64,000 nt of DNA from Sphingomonadales bacterium UBA6157 (lineage in GTDB: Bacteria > Pseudomonadota > Alphaproteobacteria > Sphingomonadales > Sphingomonadaceae). Below are positions 8,191 to 16,381 of the stretch, in pieces (within the stretch, counting starts at the first letter, position 1; every line of letters begins with the position of its first letter). The position numbers and the translations under genes were made by a program. The stretch is taken from the NCBI GenBank assembly GCA_002423025.1, contig DIUN01000043.1:314-64313 (forward strand). The letters are read 5' to 3'. The notes beneath the pieces are model-generated. The model ran no database searches, was not told the origin of the DNA, and worked only from the letters and a program-made list of their open reading frames with translations.

Positions 8191-9759
8191 ATGGATGCGG
8201 CGATCAGACATGTCGTGGTTGTCGGTGGTGGAACTGCCGGCTGGCTGACGGCATCGCTCATCGCCGCCCGCTGCGGGGCAGGTGCAGGCGCCATCACGGT
8301 CACGCTGGTGGAATCGCCCGAGATCCCCACGGTCGGCGTAGGGGAGGGCACCTGGCCGACCATGCGCAAAACACTGGAGCAGATCGGCCTCGACGAGGCG
8401 GATTTCCTGATCGCGTGCGATGCCTCCTTCAAGCAGGGTTCGCGCTTCGATGGCTGGGTCACGGGGGCACCGGGAGACAGTTACTTGCACCCCTTCGCAC
8501 CGCCGGTAGCCGGGTCTGCGGATGATCTTCTCGCCGCCTGGCGCCATGTTGCCGGCGACCGTCCGTTCGCTCATGCCGTCTCGGCACAGGCCGGAGTGTG
8601 CGCGCTCGATTTGGCACCCAAGCAGCGCTCCATGTCGGGTTATGCCGGCGCACTTAACTACGGCTATCATCTTGATGCCGTGAAGCTGGCGGCTTTGCTG
8701 GCGCGCCATGCCACCACGGTGCTGGGCGTGCGCTACATCCGAGATCATGTCACCGGCATCGACAGCAGCGATGCGGGGGATATTGCTTCGGTTCGCACCA
8801 GGGCGAACGGTGCTGTGACCGGAGATCTTTTCATCGATTGCACCGGCCATGCCTCCATGCTGCTCGGCGACCATTTTGGCGTGCCGTTCCTTGATCGTGG
8901 CGATGTTCTGTTCAACGATCGGGCGCTGGCCGTGCAGGTACCTGTCGCCGCGCCAGATAGTCCAATCGCCTCGCAGACCATCTCCACCGCGCATGAGGCC
9001 GGCTGGATCTGGGATATCGGCCTGCCGACGCGACGCGGGGTGGGCTGCGTATACTCCTCGCGCCACGCCAGCGACGAGCAGGCTGCCCTGACGCTGGAGG
9101 CTCATGTCCGCGCCACCAGCCCGCATGTCGATCCCAAGGCGCTGGCCTATCGGCAACTTTCGTTCCGCTCCGGCCATCGCGCGCGTTTCTGGGAGCGCAA
9201 TTGCCTCGCTATCGGTCTGTCTGCGGGCTTCCTCGAGCCGCTGGAGGCCTCAGCGATCGTGCTGGTCGAAATGTCGATCGAGGCGCTGCTGGCAAATTTC
9301 CCTGCCAATCGCGGCGTCATGGATATCCAGGCCCGGCGCTTCAACGCACTGTTCGCGTATCGCTGGCAGCGGATCATTGATTTTCTGAAGCTTCATTATG
9401 TGCTCAGCCACCGGCAGCAACCCTATTGGCAGGATCATCGTGCGCCCGGCTCGATACCTGAGCGGCTCCGTGATCTGCTCGAAGTCTGGCGCTACCAGGC
9501 ACCCTCACAGGCGGATCTTCCGGCAGCCGAGGAGGTCTTCCCGGCCGCCAGCTACCAGTATATCCTCTACGGAGTGGGCTATGGGACCAGTGCGCGCCGG
9601 ACTATGGCGCCGGCCGGTCAGTCCGATGTTCGCAAGCAGATCGGACTGGTAGAGCAGCGGTTGCGCACGCTGGCCTCCGGCCTGCCGACCAACCGGGCGC
9701 TGATCGAAGCGTTGAAGGCGGACCGGCAGGCGCTCGCTCTCATGGGAAAGAATGGCTGA
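8191..9759 (+). CDS. flavin-dependent halogenase (tryptophan halogenase family), copy 1
   Basis: About 522 residues. The family uses FADH2, O2 and halide to halogenate aromatic or electron-rich substrates. Visible are the N-terminal FAD motif VVVVGGGTAGWLTA, the VGEGTWPTM block, and a Lys in DASFKQGSRF at the position of the catalytic lysine. The family WxWxIP signature reads WIWDIG, with Gly in place of Pro, unlike copy 2. I chose ATG 8191 (MDAAIRH) because it sits directly before the FAD motif; in-frame ATGs at 8155 and 8161 are alternatives. It overlaps the next gene by eight bases. Halogenases of this group are recurrent partners of TonB receptors; the natural substrate is unknown. Confidence 0.85.
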   Translation: MDAAIRHVVVVGGGTAGWLTASLIAARCGAGAGAITVTLVESPEIPTVGVGEGTWPTMRKTLEQIGLDEADFLIACDASFKQGSRFDGWVTGAPGDSYLHPFAPPVAGSADDLLAAWRHVAGDRPFAHAVSAQAGVCALDLAPKQRSMSGYAGALNYGYHLDAVKLAALLARHATTVLGVRYIRDHVTGIDSSDAGDIASVRTRANGAVTGDLFIDCTGHASMLLGDHFGVPFLDRGDVLFNDRALAVQVPVAAPDSPIASQTISTAHEAGWIWDIGLPTRRGVGCVYSSRHASDEQAALTLEAHVRATSPHVDPKALAYRQLSFRSGHRARFWERNCLAIGLSAGFLEPLEASAIVLVEMSIEALLANFPANRGVMDIQARRFNALFAYRWQRIIDFLKLHYVLSHRQQPYWQDHRAPGSIPERLRDLLEVWRYQAPSQADLPAAEEVFPAASYQYILYGVGYGTSARRTMAPAGQSDVRKQIGLVEQRLRTLASGLPTNRALIEALKADRQALALMGKNG

Positions 9760-10477
9760 CGTGTCCAACCACAGTGCACTCCTTACGGTCGAACATCAGA
9801 ACCTCCGGATCAGGACCGAGCGGTCCGCCGCTCTAGGGGATGGCGCCATGTGCGGTGTCACCTTCCCGGCCGAATTCCGCCGTGTGCAGAACCATTATCC
9901 CATCCTGTTCCAACTCAGCCCGGAGCGGGATTCATTCACGGCGCTGGCGCTGTTCGGCTTCCAGAACGGCGAGAACCTGTTCCTCAAGGATGGCCGCTGG
10001 GATGCGCGCTACCGCCCGCTGGCCATCGATATCCAGCCTTTCCTGATCGGCCAGCCATTGACGTCCGGCGGCGAAAAACAGATTCATATTGATCTCGATA
10101 GCCCGCGCATCAGCACCGACGAGGGCATGAGGGTGTTCGATGATGCGGGCAATCCGACTCCCTTCCTCGAGGACATATCGGAAAAGCTCGGCGCGCTTGA
10201 TGCCGGCTACCAAGGCAGCGCAGCTTACCTCGAAGCCCTGCGAAAATATGATCTGCTCGAGCCCTTTTCGCTCGAAATTGAGCTGAACGACGGCTCGAAG
10301 AATCGTCTCGTCGGTTTCCACACCATTGATGAGGACAGGGTGCGCGCGCTTGATGCGGCAGCGTTGGGCGCGCTCCATGCGGCCGGGCATCTGTTCCCGA
10401 CATTCATGGTGCTGGCTTCGCTGGCTAATCTTGGCGCGCTGGTTGATCGCAAGAACAACCTTGATGCCCATGGCTGA
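9752..10477 (+). CDS. SapC family protein of the halogenase cassette
   Basis: A 241-residue SapC-family protein with the typical FRRVQNHYPILFQLSPE and LALFGFQNGENLFLKDGRW blocks. The family's function is unknown. The start overlaps the end of halogenase 1 in the octamer ATGGCTGA (9752-9759), and its own end overlaps the next start in the same octamer (10470-10477), so the three genes are translationally coupled. It is clearly diverged from the standalone SapC at 292-1053. It has no signal peptide or membrane segment. Confidence 0.85.
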   Translation: MADVSNHSALLTVEHQNLRIRTERSAALGDGAMCGVTFPAEFRRVQNHYPILFQLSPERDSFTALALFGFQNGENLFLKDGRWDARYRPLAIDIQPFLIGQPLTSGGEKQIHIDLDSPRISTDEGMRVFDDAGNPTPFLEDISEKLGALDAGYQGSAAYLEALRKYDLLEPFSLEIELNDGSKNRLVGFHTIDEDRVRALDAAALGALHAAGHLFPTFMVLASLANLGALVDRKNNLDAHG

Positions 10478-11501
10478 AGCACCGTTCGATATCTTTGCGG
10501 GGATGTCGAAGGTTCCCGAACTGGCGGTTGCCAATGCGCGTGCTTTGGATAGTGAGCTGCGCGTTGCAACCCGGCCCTTTATCGTGCGCGGCCTTGTTGC
10601 CGACTGGCCGCTCGTCAAGGCCGGCAAGGTCTCGGGCCGCGCCGCACGGGAGTATCTGCTTTCTCTGCGCGAAGACCGGCCGTTCGTCGTCTCCATCGGT
10701 CCGGCCGATGAGGAGGGTCGGCTGTTCTACAAGGACGACATGTCGATGAACGTGCGTACCGGCAGCACCGGGCTGCCCGATATCTTCCGCCAGATCGACG
10801 CGGCTGAGAACAGGGACGCGCAGCCGATCATCTACCTGGCTTCGATCGACATGAAGACCTTCTTCTCTGGCTTGCACGAAGCCAATTATGTCGACCTCGG
10901 CGAGCGGCAGGCACTGGCCAGCATCTGGATGGGCACGCGCTCGCGGATTGCCGCACACAATGATTTTCCGGACAATCTGGCCTGTGTTGCTGTTGGTCGC
11001 CGCCGCTTCACGCTGTTCCCGCCCGAGCAGTTCCGCAATCTCTATCTCGGGCCGATCGACAACACCCCAGCCGGCCGCGCCGTGAGCATGGTGGATTTCC
11101 ACGCTCCGGATTTCGAGCGCTACCCGCGGTTCCGGGAGGCCCTGGATGCTGCGCAGGTCGCCGAGCTTGAGCCGGGGGATGCGGTGTTCATCCCTTCGAT
11201 GTGGTGGCATCATGTCGAAGGTCGCGATCCCTTCAACGTGCTGGTCAATTACTGGTGGCGGGACACGCCGCGCCATCTTGGCCAGCCGCAGGAAGCGCTC
11301 AACCATGCCATCATGGCTATCCGCGACTTGCCGCCTGCCCAGAAGCAGCATTGGCGCGCGCTTTTCGAGCATTATGTCTTTGAAAATGGCGACGACGTCG
11401 CTGCGCACATCCCCGAGGAGGCGCGCAGCGTACTCGGCCCGATGACGCCGCAAAACGCCGGCAAGATCCGCAGCTTCCTCCTGAGAGCGCTCAGCCAATG
11501 A
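10470..11501 (+). CDS. JmjC/cupin-like domain protein (cupin_8 type)
   Basis: About 343 residues with a JmjC-like double-stranded beta-helix fold. A HxD iron motif is visible in AAHNDFPDN, and the distal His lies in MWWHHVEG, preceded by EPGDAVFIPS. These are the ligands of Fe(II)/2-oxoglutarate enzymes of the FIH-like group. Such proteins accompany SapC and flavin halogenases in TonB-receptor loci; the reaction is unknown. I prefer ATG 10470 because it repeats the ATGGCTGA junction; ATG 10464 is two codons earlier. The stop overlaps the next start (ATGA at 11498-11501). Confidence 0.82.
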   Translation: MAEAPFDIFAGMSKVPELAVANARALDSELRVATRPFIVRGLVADWPLVKAGKVSGRAAREYLLSLREDRPFVVSIGPADEEGRLFYKDDMSMNVRTGSTGLPDIFRQIDAAENRDAQPIIYLASIDMKTFFSGLHEANYVDLGERQALASIWMGTRSRIAAHNDFPDNLACVAVGRRRFTLFPPEQFRNLYLGPIDNTPAGRAVSMVDFHAPDFERYPRFREALDAAQVAELEPGDAVFIPSMWWHHVEGRDPFNVLVNYWWRDTPRHLGQPQEALNHAIMAIRDLPPAQKQHWRALFEHYVFENGDDVAAHIPEEARSVLGPMTPQNAGKIRSFLLRALSQ

Positions 11502-13012
11502 TTGTTCCGCCCGCTTCCTCGAACGGCAAGCTCATGCGTCGGGTCGTCATTGCTGGCGGCGGCACCGCCGGCTGGATGGCAGCCGCAGCGTTGGCCAAGA
11601 CGATGGGAGACGTACTCGACATCACGCTGGTGGAATCCGATGCGATCGGCACCATCGGCGTTGGCGAGTCCACCATCCCGCCGCTTGTCACGTACAACCG
11701 ACTGCTCGGCATCAATGAGGCCGAATTCATGCGCGCCACCCAGGCGACCTTCAAGCTCGGCATTTCGTTCGAGAACTGGAAGGACGTGGGTGAAACCTAT
11801 TTCCACTCCTTCGGCACGACGGGGAAGGACCATTGGACAAGCGGCTTCCAGCACTTCTGGCTTCGAGGTCTCGAAAAGGGCCACAATCACTCCTACGACG
11901 ATTATTGCCTCGAACTGACAGCCGCTTACCAAGGCAAGTTCGCGCATCTGCCTGATGATGCAATGAACTATGCCTATCAGCTTGATTCCGGGCTGTATGC
12001 CAAGTTCCTCAGGGGTATGGCCGAGCAGCACGGTACCCGGCGCATCGAGGGCAAGATCCGCAATGTGACGCTCGATCCAGCGACAGGCCTCATTGACGCG
12101 CTGGAACTTGAGAATGGCGAGCGCATCGAGGGCGATCTGTTTCTGGACTGTACCGGTTTCCGTGCGCTGCTGATCGAGCAGGCGCTGCACACCGGCTATG
12201 ATGACTGGTCGCACTATCTGCCGTGCGATGCCGCCATCGCCATCCAGACCGAGTCCGTGCAGCCGCCGGTGCCCTATACGAGGGCAATTGCCCATGATGC
12301 TGGCTGGCAGTGGCGAATCCCGCTCCAGCATCGCACCGGCAACGGTCTTGTTTATTGCAGCCGCTATCTCGGCAAGGATGAGGCGCTCGCCCGGTTGCTC
12401 GGCAACATTGAGGGCAAGACTCTTACCGAGCCGAATTTCATTCGTTTCCAGACCGGCGCGCGGCGCAAGCAATGGTCCCGCAATTGCATTGCCATCGGCC
12501 TCTCCGGCGGTTTCATGGAGCCGCTGGAATCGACCAGCATCCATCTCATTCAGCGCGCGATCCTGCGCTTGCTGCGGATGATGCCGCACCACGCGCTAAG
12601 CCAGCGCGATATTGATGAGTTCAACGATCAGGCTGATGCGGACATGCAGCAGATCCGCGATTTCTTGATCCTGCATTACCATGCGACCGAGCGTCGGGAC
12701 AGCGCCTTCTGGCGCTACTGTGGCTCCATGGACATCCCCGATACACTCGCCCAGAAAGTCGAGCTGTTCCGGGAAACCGGCAGGGTGTTCCGCAAGAATG
12801 ACGAGTTGTTCGCCGAAAACAGCTGGGTGCAGGTAATGCTGGGGCAGGGTATCCGGCCGCAGGCGCACCACCCCATCGCCGGCAAGATGCGCGACGAAGA
12901 GCTTGACCGCTTTCTTGCCATGATCCGCCAGAATGTCGCGAAGACAGTTGCCTCCATTCCGCCGCACCAGGCCTATGTCGCGCGTTACTGCGGCGCTGAT
13001 CAGGGTGCGTAA
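11498..13012 (+). CDS. flavin-dependent halogenase (tryptophan halogenase family), copy 2
   Basis: 504 residues. FAD motif VVIAGGGTAGWMAA near residues 15-29; VGESTIPPL block; catalytic-type Lys in QATFKLGISFENW; complete WxWxIP signature as GWQWRIPL; and the C-terminal NCIAIGLSGGFMEPLESTSIHL block of the family. All key residues of an active halogenase seem present. It is coupled to the cupin-like gene by a 4-base overlap and is followed at once by the GH16 gene. The substrate is unknown; free tryptophan is only one option. Confidence 0.9.
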   Translation: MIVPPASSNGKLMRRVVIAGGGTAGWMAAAALAKTMGDVLDITLVESDAIGTIGVGESTIPPLVTYNRLLGINEAEFMRATQATFKLGISFENWKDVGETYFHSFGTTGKDHWTSGFQHFWLRGLEKGHNHSYDDYCLELTAAYQGKFAHLPDDAMNYAYQLDSGLYAKFLRGMAEQHGTRRIEGKIRNVTLDPATGLIDALELENGERIEGDLFLDCTGFRALLIEQALHTGYDDWSHYLPCDAAIAIQTESVQPPVPYTRAIAHDAGWQWRIPLQHRTGNGLVYCSRYLGKDEALARLLGNIEGKTLTEPNFIRFQTGARRKQWSRNCIAIGLSGGFMEPLESTSIHLIQRAILRLLRMMPHHALSQRDIDEFNDQADADMQQIRDFLILHYHATERRDSAFWRYCGSMDIPDTLAQKVELFRETGRVFRKNDELFAENSWVQVMLGQGIRPQAHHPIAGKMRDEELDRFLAMIRQNVAKTVASIPPHQAYVARYCGADQGA

Positions 13013-14045
13013 TACCCTTGCAGCCCTGCTGTTGGCCGGACTGCTCGCCCAGCCCGATCCGGCTGGCGCGGTGCCTGCCGGCTGGGAACTATTGTGGTCC
13101 GATGAGTTCGAGGGAGACCGACTCGACCCAGGCAAGTGGAGCCAGGAAACTGATTGCTGGGGCGGTGGCAACCGGGAGCGCCAATGCTACACGGACCGCC
13201 CTGGGAACGCCTCGGTAAGGGATGGCGTCCTCACGATCATGGCCCGGAGGGAGCGAACACGCGGGCTGGCGCTTCCCCGGCATTTGCGCGGGACGGCCGA
13301 GGAGGCCGGGCGCATGGCGTCCAAGCCGTTCAGTTCGGCGCGACTAACGACTCAGGGCAAGGCGGACTGGCGCTACGGGCGCATTGCCGTGCGCGCCCGG
13401 CTGCCGGCAGGGCAGGGCACCTGGCCCGCGATCTGGATGCTGCCGGCGCACGATGCTTTCGGCAAATGGGCGGCCTCGGGCGAGATCGACATCATGGAAG
13501 CCGTCAACCTCGGCGCGCCGTGCAAAGCCTGCGCCGGTGGCCGGGAAAACCACGTGCTCGGCACGCTGCACTATGGTGGCGTCTGGCCGGCCAACAGTTT
13601 CAAGAGCGCCGAGACGCAGATGCAGCCCAGCCCTGACGGCATGCATATATTCGAGATAGAATGGAGCGCCGGGCGCATTGATTGGTTCGTCGATGGTCGG
13701 CTCTACGCCTCGCAGACCTCCGCCACTTGGTTCACCCAGGCCAGCGGTGATGCGCCGCCAGGAGCGCCCTTTGATCGCCCGTTTCATCTGATCATTAACC
13801 TTGCCATCGGAGGCGGGCTGCCGGAAGGGCGCAACCTGCGAGGCGTCTCCCGCGCCGGCTTCCCCAAGGCGATGGTCGTCGATTGGGTCCGGGTCTATCG
13901 TTGCGCTGCGCACCCGGAGACCGGCAAGGCCTGCTCTGCCAGCGCCAAGCAGGCAACACACTTGACCAAGGGGGGCGCAATAACCGATGCACCACCTCGC
14001 GAACTCATGACCACTCCTGCAAACACGGGCAGGACAGGAGACTGA
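12975..14045 (+). CDS. secreted GH16 endo-beta-glucanase (laminarinase-like)
   Basis: About 356 residues, a family 16 glycoside hydrolase that cleaves internal beta-1,3 or beta-1,3/1,4 glucan bonds with retention. The catalytic motif ExDxxE is clear as GEIDIMEA (Glu170, Asp172, Glu175). Other family blocks: LLWSDEFEG at the N terminus of the domain, GTWPAIWMLP before the motif, and DWVRVY at the C-terminal strand. An N-terminal hydrophobic segment (LAALLLAGLLAQ) is a signal peptide. The start may be ATG 12975, overlapping the halogenase end by 38 bases, or GTG 13005 with an 8-base overlap. The last 50 residues are low-complexity. Confidence 0.88.
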   Translation: MSRVTAALIRVRNTLAALLLAGLLAQPDPAGAVPAGWELLWSDEFEGDRLDPGKWSQETDCWGGGNRERQCYTDRPGNASVRDGVLTIMARRERTRGLALPRHLRGTAEEAGRMASKPFSSARLTTQGKADWRYGRIAVRARLPAGQGTWPAIWMLPAHDAFGKWAASGEIDIMEAVNLGAPCKACAGGRENHVLGTLHYGGVWPANSFKSAETQMQPSPDGMHIFEIEWSAGRIDWFVDGRLYASQTSATWFTQASGDAPPGAPFDRPFHLIINLAIGGGLPEGRNLRGVSRAGFPKAMVVDWVRVYRCAAHPETGKACSASAKQATHLTKGGAITDAPPRELMTTPANTGRTGD

Positions 14046-14048
14046 CAG

Positions 14049-15113
14049 ATGGGCCGGCGGCGCCAGGCGGTGACGATCAAGCATGTCGCGGCGGAAGCGG
14101 GCGTGTCACTGCAAACCGTCAGCCGTGTCATCAACAACGAGCCCAGTGTGCGCGAGGCCGTGATCGAGCGCGTCAAGGAGGCAATCGCCAATCTTGGATA
14201 TGTGCCGTCCATCGCGGCGCAACGTATGGGTGGCTCGCGATCCTACCTCATCCTCGCTTTCAATGATCGGGATCGCACCATCGATGACTGGCGCCAGCGG
14301 CACGGCACCGATTGGGTTGACCAGATGTTGCTCGGCGGCATCCTGAAGTGCGCTGAGCATGGCTATCGTATGATCATCGAACTGGTCGATACGCACAGCG
14401 ACCATGTCGAGCGCGAGATCATGGGGGCACTGGCAGCTCTGCGGCCCGATGGTGTCATCCTCACGCCGCCGCATTCGGACAATCCGGTCATCACCAGCCT
14501 GTTGGCGCGGCAGGATATTCACTTTGCCCGCATCGGCTCGTCGGAGGCCGGGCCGGGCATCGCGCTCTCCATGGATGAACTCGGTGCTGCGCAGCGGGCG
14601 ACAGAACGACTTATCGCACTTGGCCACCGCCGCATCGGCCTCATCGGCGGCGCACTGGAATACAAGCTCAGCGGCGAGCGCATTGCCGGCTGGCGCGCCG
14701 CGATGGCTGGCGCTGGTTTGCCCACTGATGGCCTGTTGGCTGAGGGCGATTTCAGCTTTGCGTCGGGTACACGTGCAGCGCAGTCGCTGCTGGGCAGCCC
14801 GAACCCGCCCACCGCGATCATAGCCAGCAACGACCAGATGGCCTTGGCTACGCTCGATGTCGCGCGCGTTCTGGGGCTGGGGGTGCCCGATCAATTGTCG
14901 CTGATCAGCTTCGATAATACGCCGATCGTGCGCTTCACCCATCCGCCGCTGACCGCGGTCGACCAGCCGATTGCCGAAGTAACCTCCCGCGCAGTCGAGC
15001 TCATCATCGCGGCGCATGCCAAGCGGGAGCTTCCGGAAGGCCCTATTGTCATCCGCGCTGGCCTGATCGAGCGCGGCTCCACCGCGCCACCACTCCCGGC
15101 CGCCGCCGCGTGA
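14049..15113 (+). CDS. LacI-family transcriptional regulator of the glucan locus
   Basis: A 354-residue regulator. The N-terminal helix-turn-helix is evident at residues 9-31 (TIKHVAAEAGVSLQTVSRVI), followed by the hinge (NLGYVPSIAAQRM) and a periplasmic-binding-protein-like sensor domain (IASNDQMALATLD; LSLISFDNTP). It lies between the GH16 gene and the MFS gene; its stop overlaps the MFS start (GTGA). It probably binds the palindrome found before the TonB receptor (5021-5036) and the GH3 gene (16354-16367), released by a glucan-derived sugar. The ligand is inference. Confidence 0.93.
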   Translation: MGRRRQAVTIKHVAAEAGVSLQTVSRVINNEPSVREAVIERVKEAIANLGYVPSIAAQRMGGSRSYLILAFNDRDRTIDDWRQRHGTDWVDQMLLGGILKCAEHGYRMIIELVDTHSDHVEREIMGALAALRPDGVILTPPHSDNPVITSLLARQDIHFARIGSSEAGPGIALSMDELGAAQRATERLIALGHRRIGLIGGALEYKLSGERIAGWRAAMAGAGLPTDGLLAEGDFSFASGTRAAQSLLGSPNPPTAIIASNDQMALATLDVARVLGLGVPDQLSLISFDNTPIVRFTHPPLTAVDQPIAEVTSRAVELIIAAHAKRELPEGPIVIRAGLIERGSTAPPLPAAAA

Positions 15114-16312
15114 CCAACGTAATGGCGGAAGGGGGGGCGCGACCGCCGCAGTCGTCGCTCTTTCTGATGCTGTACGCGCTGGCTTGGGCTGGCGGCACAA
15201 TCGCCTATATCCCCTTTCTGACCGTGCTGCTGCCGATGCGGCTGACGGTGCTCACAGGGCCGCAGGATGTCAGTTGGCTCGCCTACGCGACATTTGGCGG
15301 GGCAGTGGCGGCCAGCCTTTCGAACATTGCCTTTGGCTGGGCGAGCGACGTGACGCGCAACCGCAAGGGCTGGATCACCGCTGGTCTGGCGCTCACGCTT
15401 GCGCTGTTCTTCATGATCTCCCGCGCCGCTGACGCTATCACCCTCATCGCTGCCGTCATGGCCTGGCAGGTGGCGCTCAACATGATGCTGGCGCCGCTGG
15501 CGGCCTGGGCTGCAGACACGGTGCCGGACAGGCAGAAAGGCACGCTCGGTGGGTTGCTGGCCTTCGCCCCGGCGACAGGTGCCGTGGCCGGGGCCGTGGT
15601 GACCATCCCTGGCCTTGCCGACGCCGAAGGGCGCATCGCGATGGTCGTAGCCATGGTCGCGTTCGCGGTGCTGCCGGTGCTCATTATCGGACGGCCCGGC
15701 CGGGTCGATAGTCTGCCCCACGAGCCCCCTGAGCCGTCGCGACCGGAGGCTCATCAGCGCCGCATCCTCCTGACGATGTGGGCCGCCCGCCTCGCGATCC
15801 AGACGGCGGAGGCAGCGCTGTTCGCCTATCTGTTGTTCTACTTCCGGGCAGTCGATCCAGCATTTCGCGATGCCGATGCCGCGCGCATCTTCAGCCTTGT
15901 GCTGCTGGTCGCGGCCCCGCTGGCGCTGGCGACCGGCCGCTGGGTTGATCGACATTCGCGGCCGGTGGCGCCGTTGGTCGCATGCGCTGGCCTCGTTGCG
16001 CTGGGCCTGGCAATCATGGCCACTGCCACGGGCCTCGCCAGTGCGCTGGCTGGCTATGTTGTGTTCAGCCTTGCCTCGACGATCTTTCTCGTTCTGCATT
16101 CCAGCCAGACCATGCGTGTGCTGCCGCGCCCTGAGCGCCGTGGCCGGGATCTTGGCGTGTTCAACCTCGCTAACACTCTGCCCTCGTTGGTTGTTCCGTC
16201 CCTCACTCTCGCCATTGTTCCGACCTTTGGTTACGCGCCGCTGATCTGGCTTCTGGCTGGTCTGGCGCTGGCTGCCGGGCTGCTTCTCGCCAGCTTGCCC
16301 AGCCAGCGCTAG
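15110..16312 (+). CDS. MFS transporter of the glucan locus
   Basis: A 400-residue major facilitator with about 12 hydrophobic segments. The first (LFLMLYALAWAGGTIAYIPF) and the signature-like WASDVTRNRKGW loop between TM2 and TM3 are visible. GTG 15110 overlaps the LacI stop (GTGA) and fits tight coupling; ATG 15122 is an alternative. By position it is an inner-membrane sugar or oligosaccharide carrier, but the family cannot be matched to a substrate by eye. A second, unrelated sugar permease lies at 18918. Confidence 0.8.
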   Translation: MTNVMAEGGARPPQSSLFLMLYALAWAGGTIAYIPFLTVLLPMRLTVLTGPQDVSWLAYATFGGAVAASLSNIAFGWASDVTRNRKGWITAGLALTLALFFMISRAADAITLIAAVMAWQVALNMMLAPLAAWAADTVPDRQKGTLGGLLAFAPATGAVAGAVVTIPGLADAEGRIAMVVAMVAFAVLPVLIIGRPGRVDSLPHEPPEPSRPEAHQRRILLTMWAARLAIQTAEAALFAYLLFYFRAVDPAFRDADAARIFSLVLLVAAPLALATGRWVDRHSRPVAPLVACAGLVALGLAIMATATGLASALAGYVVFSLASTIFLVLHSSQTMRVLPRPERRGRDLGVFNLANTLPSLVVPSLTLAIVPTFGYAPLIWLLAGLALAAGLLLASLPSQR

Positions 16313-16353
16313 CGCCTTGCAAAGGGCGAGGGGAGATGCGAGGAGAGCCGAGT

Positions 16354-16367
16354 TGTTAACGTTCACA
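16354..16367 (+). promoter_or_regulatory. LacI-type operator upstream of the GH3 gene
   Basis: TGTTAACGTTCACA is the exact reverse complement of the 14-base core of the operator at 5021-5036. It lies 14 bases before the GH3 start codon, in the 69-base gap after the MFS gene. This indicates a separately regulated transcript for the GH3 and permease genes. Confidence 0.72.
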
Positions 16368-16381
16368 AGCAAGGTGAGGGA

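Noticed and set aside
6153..8462. 769-codon open frame on the minus strand, antisense to the glucan TonB receptor
   Set aside because: High-GC shadow frame: no ribosome site, no recognisable domain, and it covers an unmistakable receptor gene plus a terminator.
14891..16372. 493-codon minus-strand frame across the LacI and MFS genes
   Set aside because: Low-complexity Arg/Gln/His-rich translation typical of the antisense of membrane-protein genes; both sense genes are clear.
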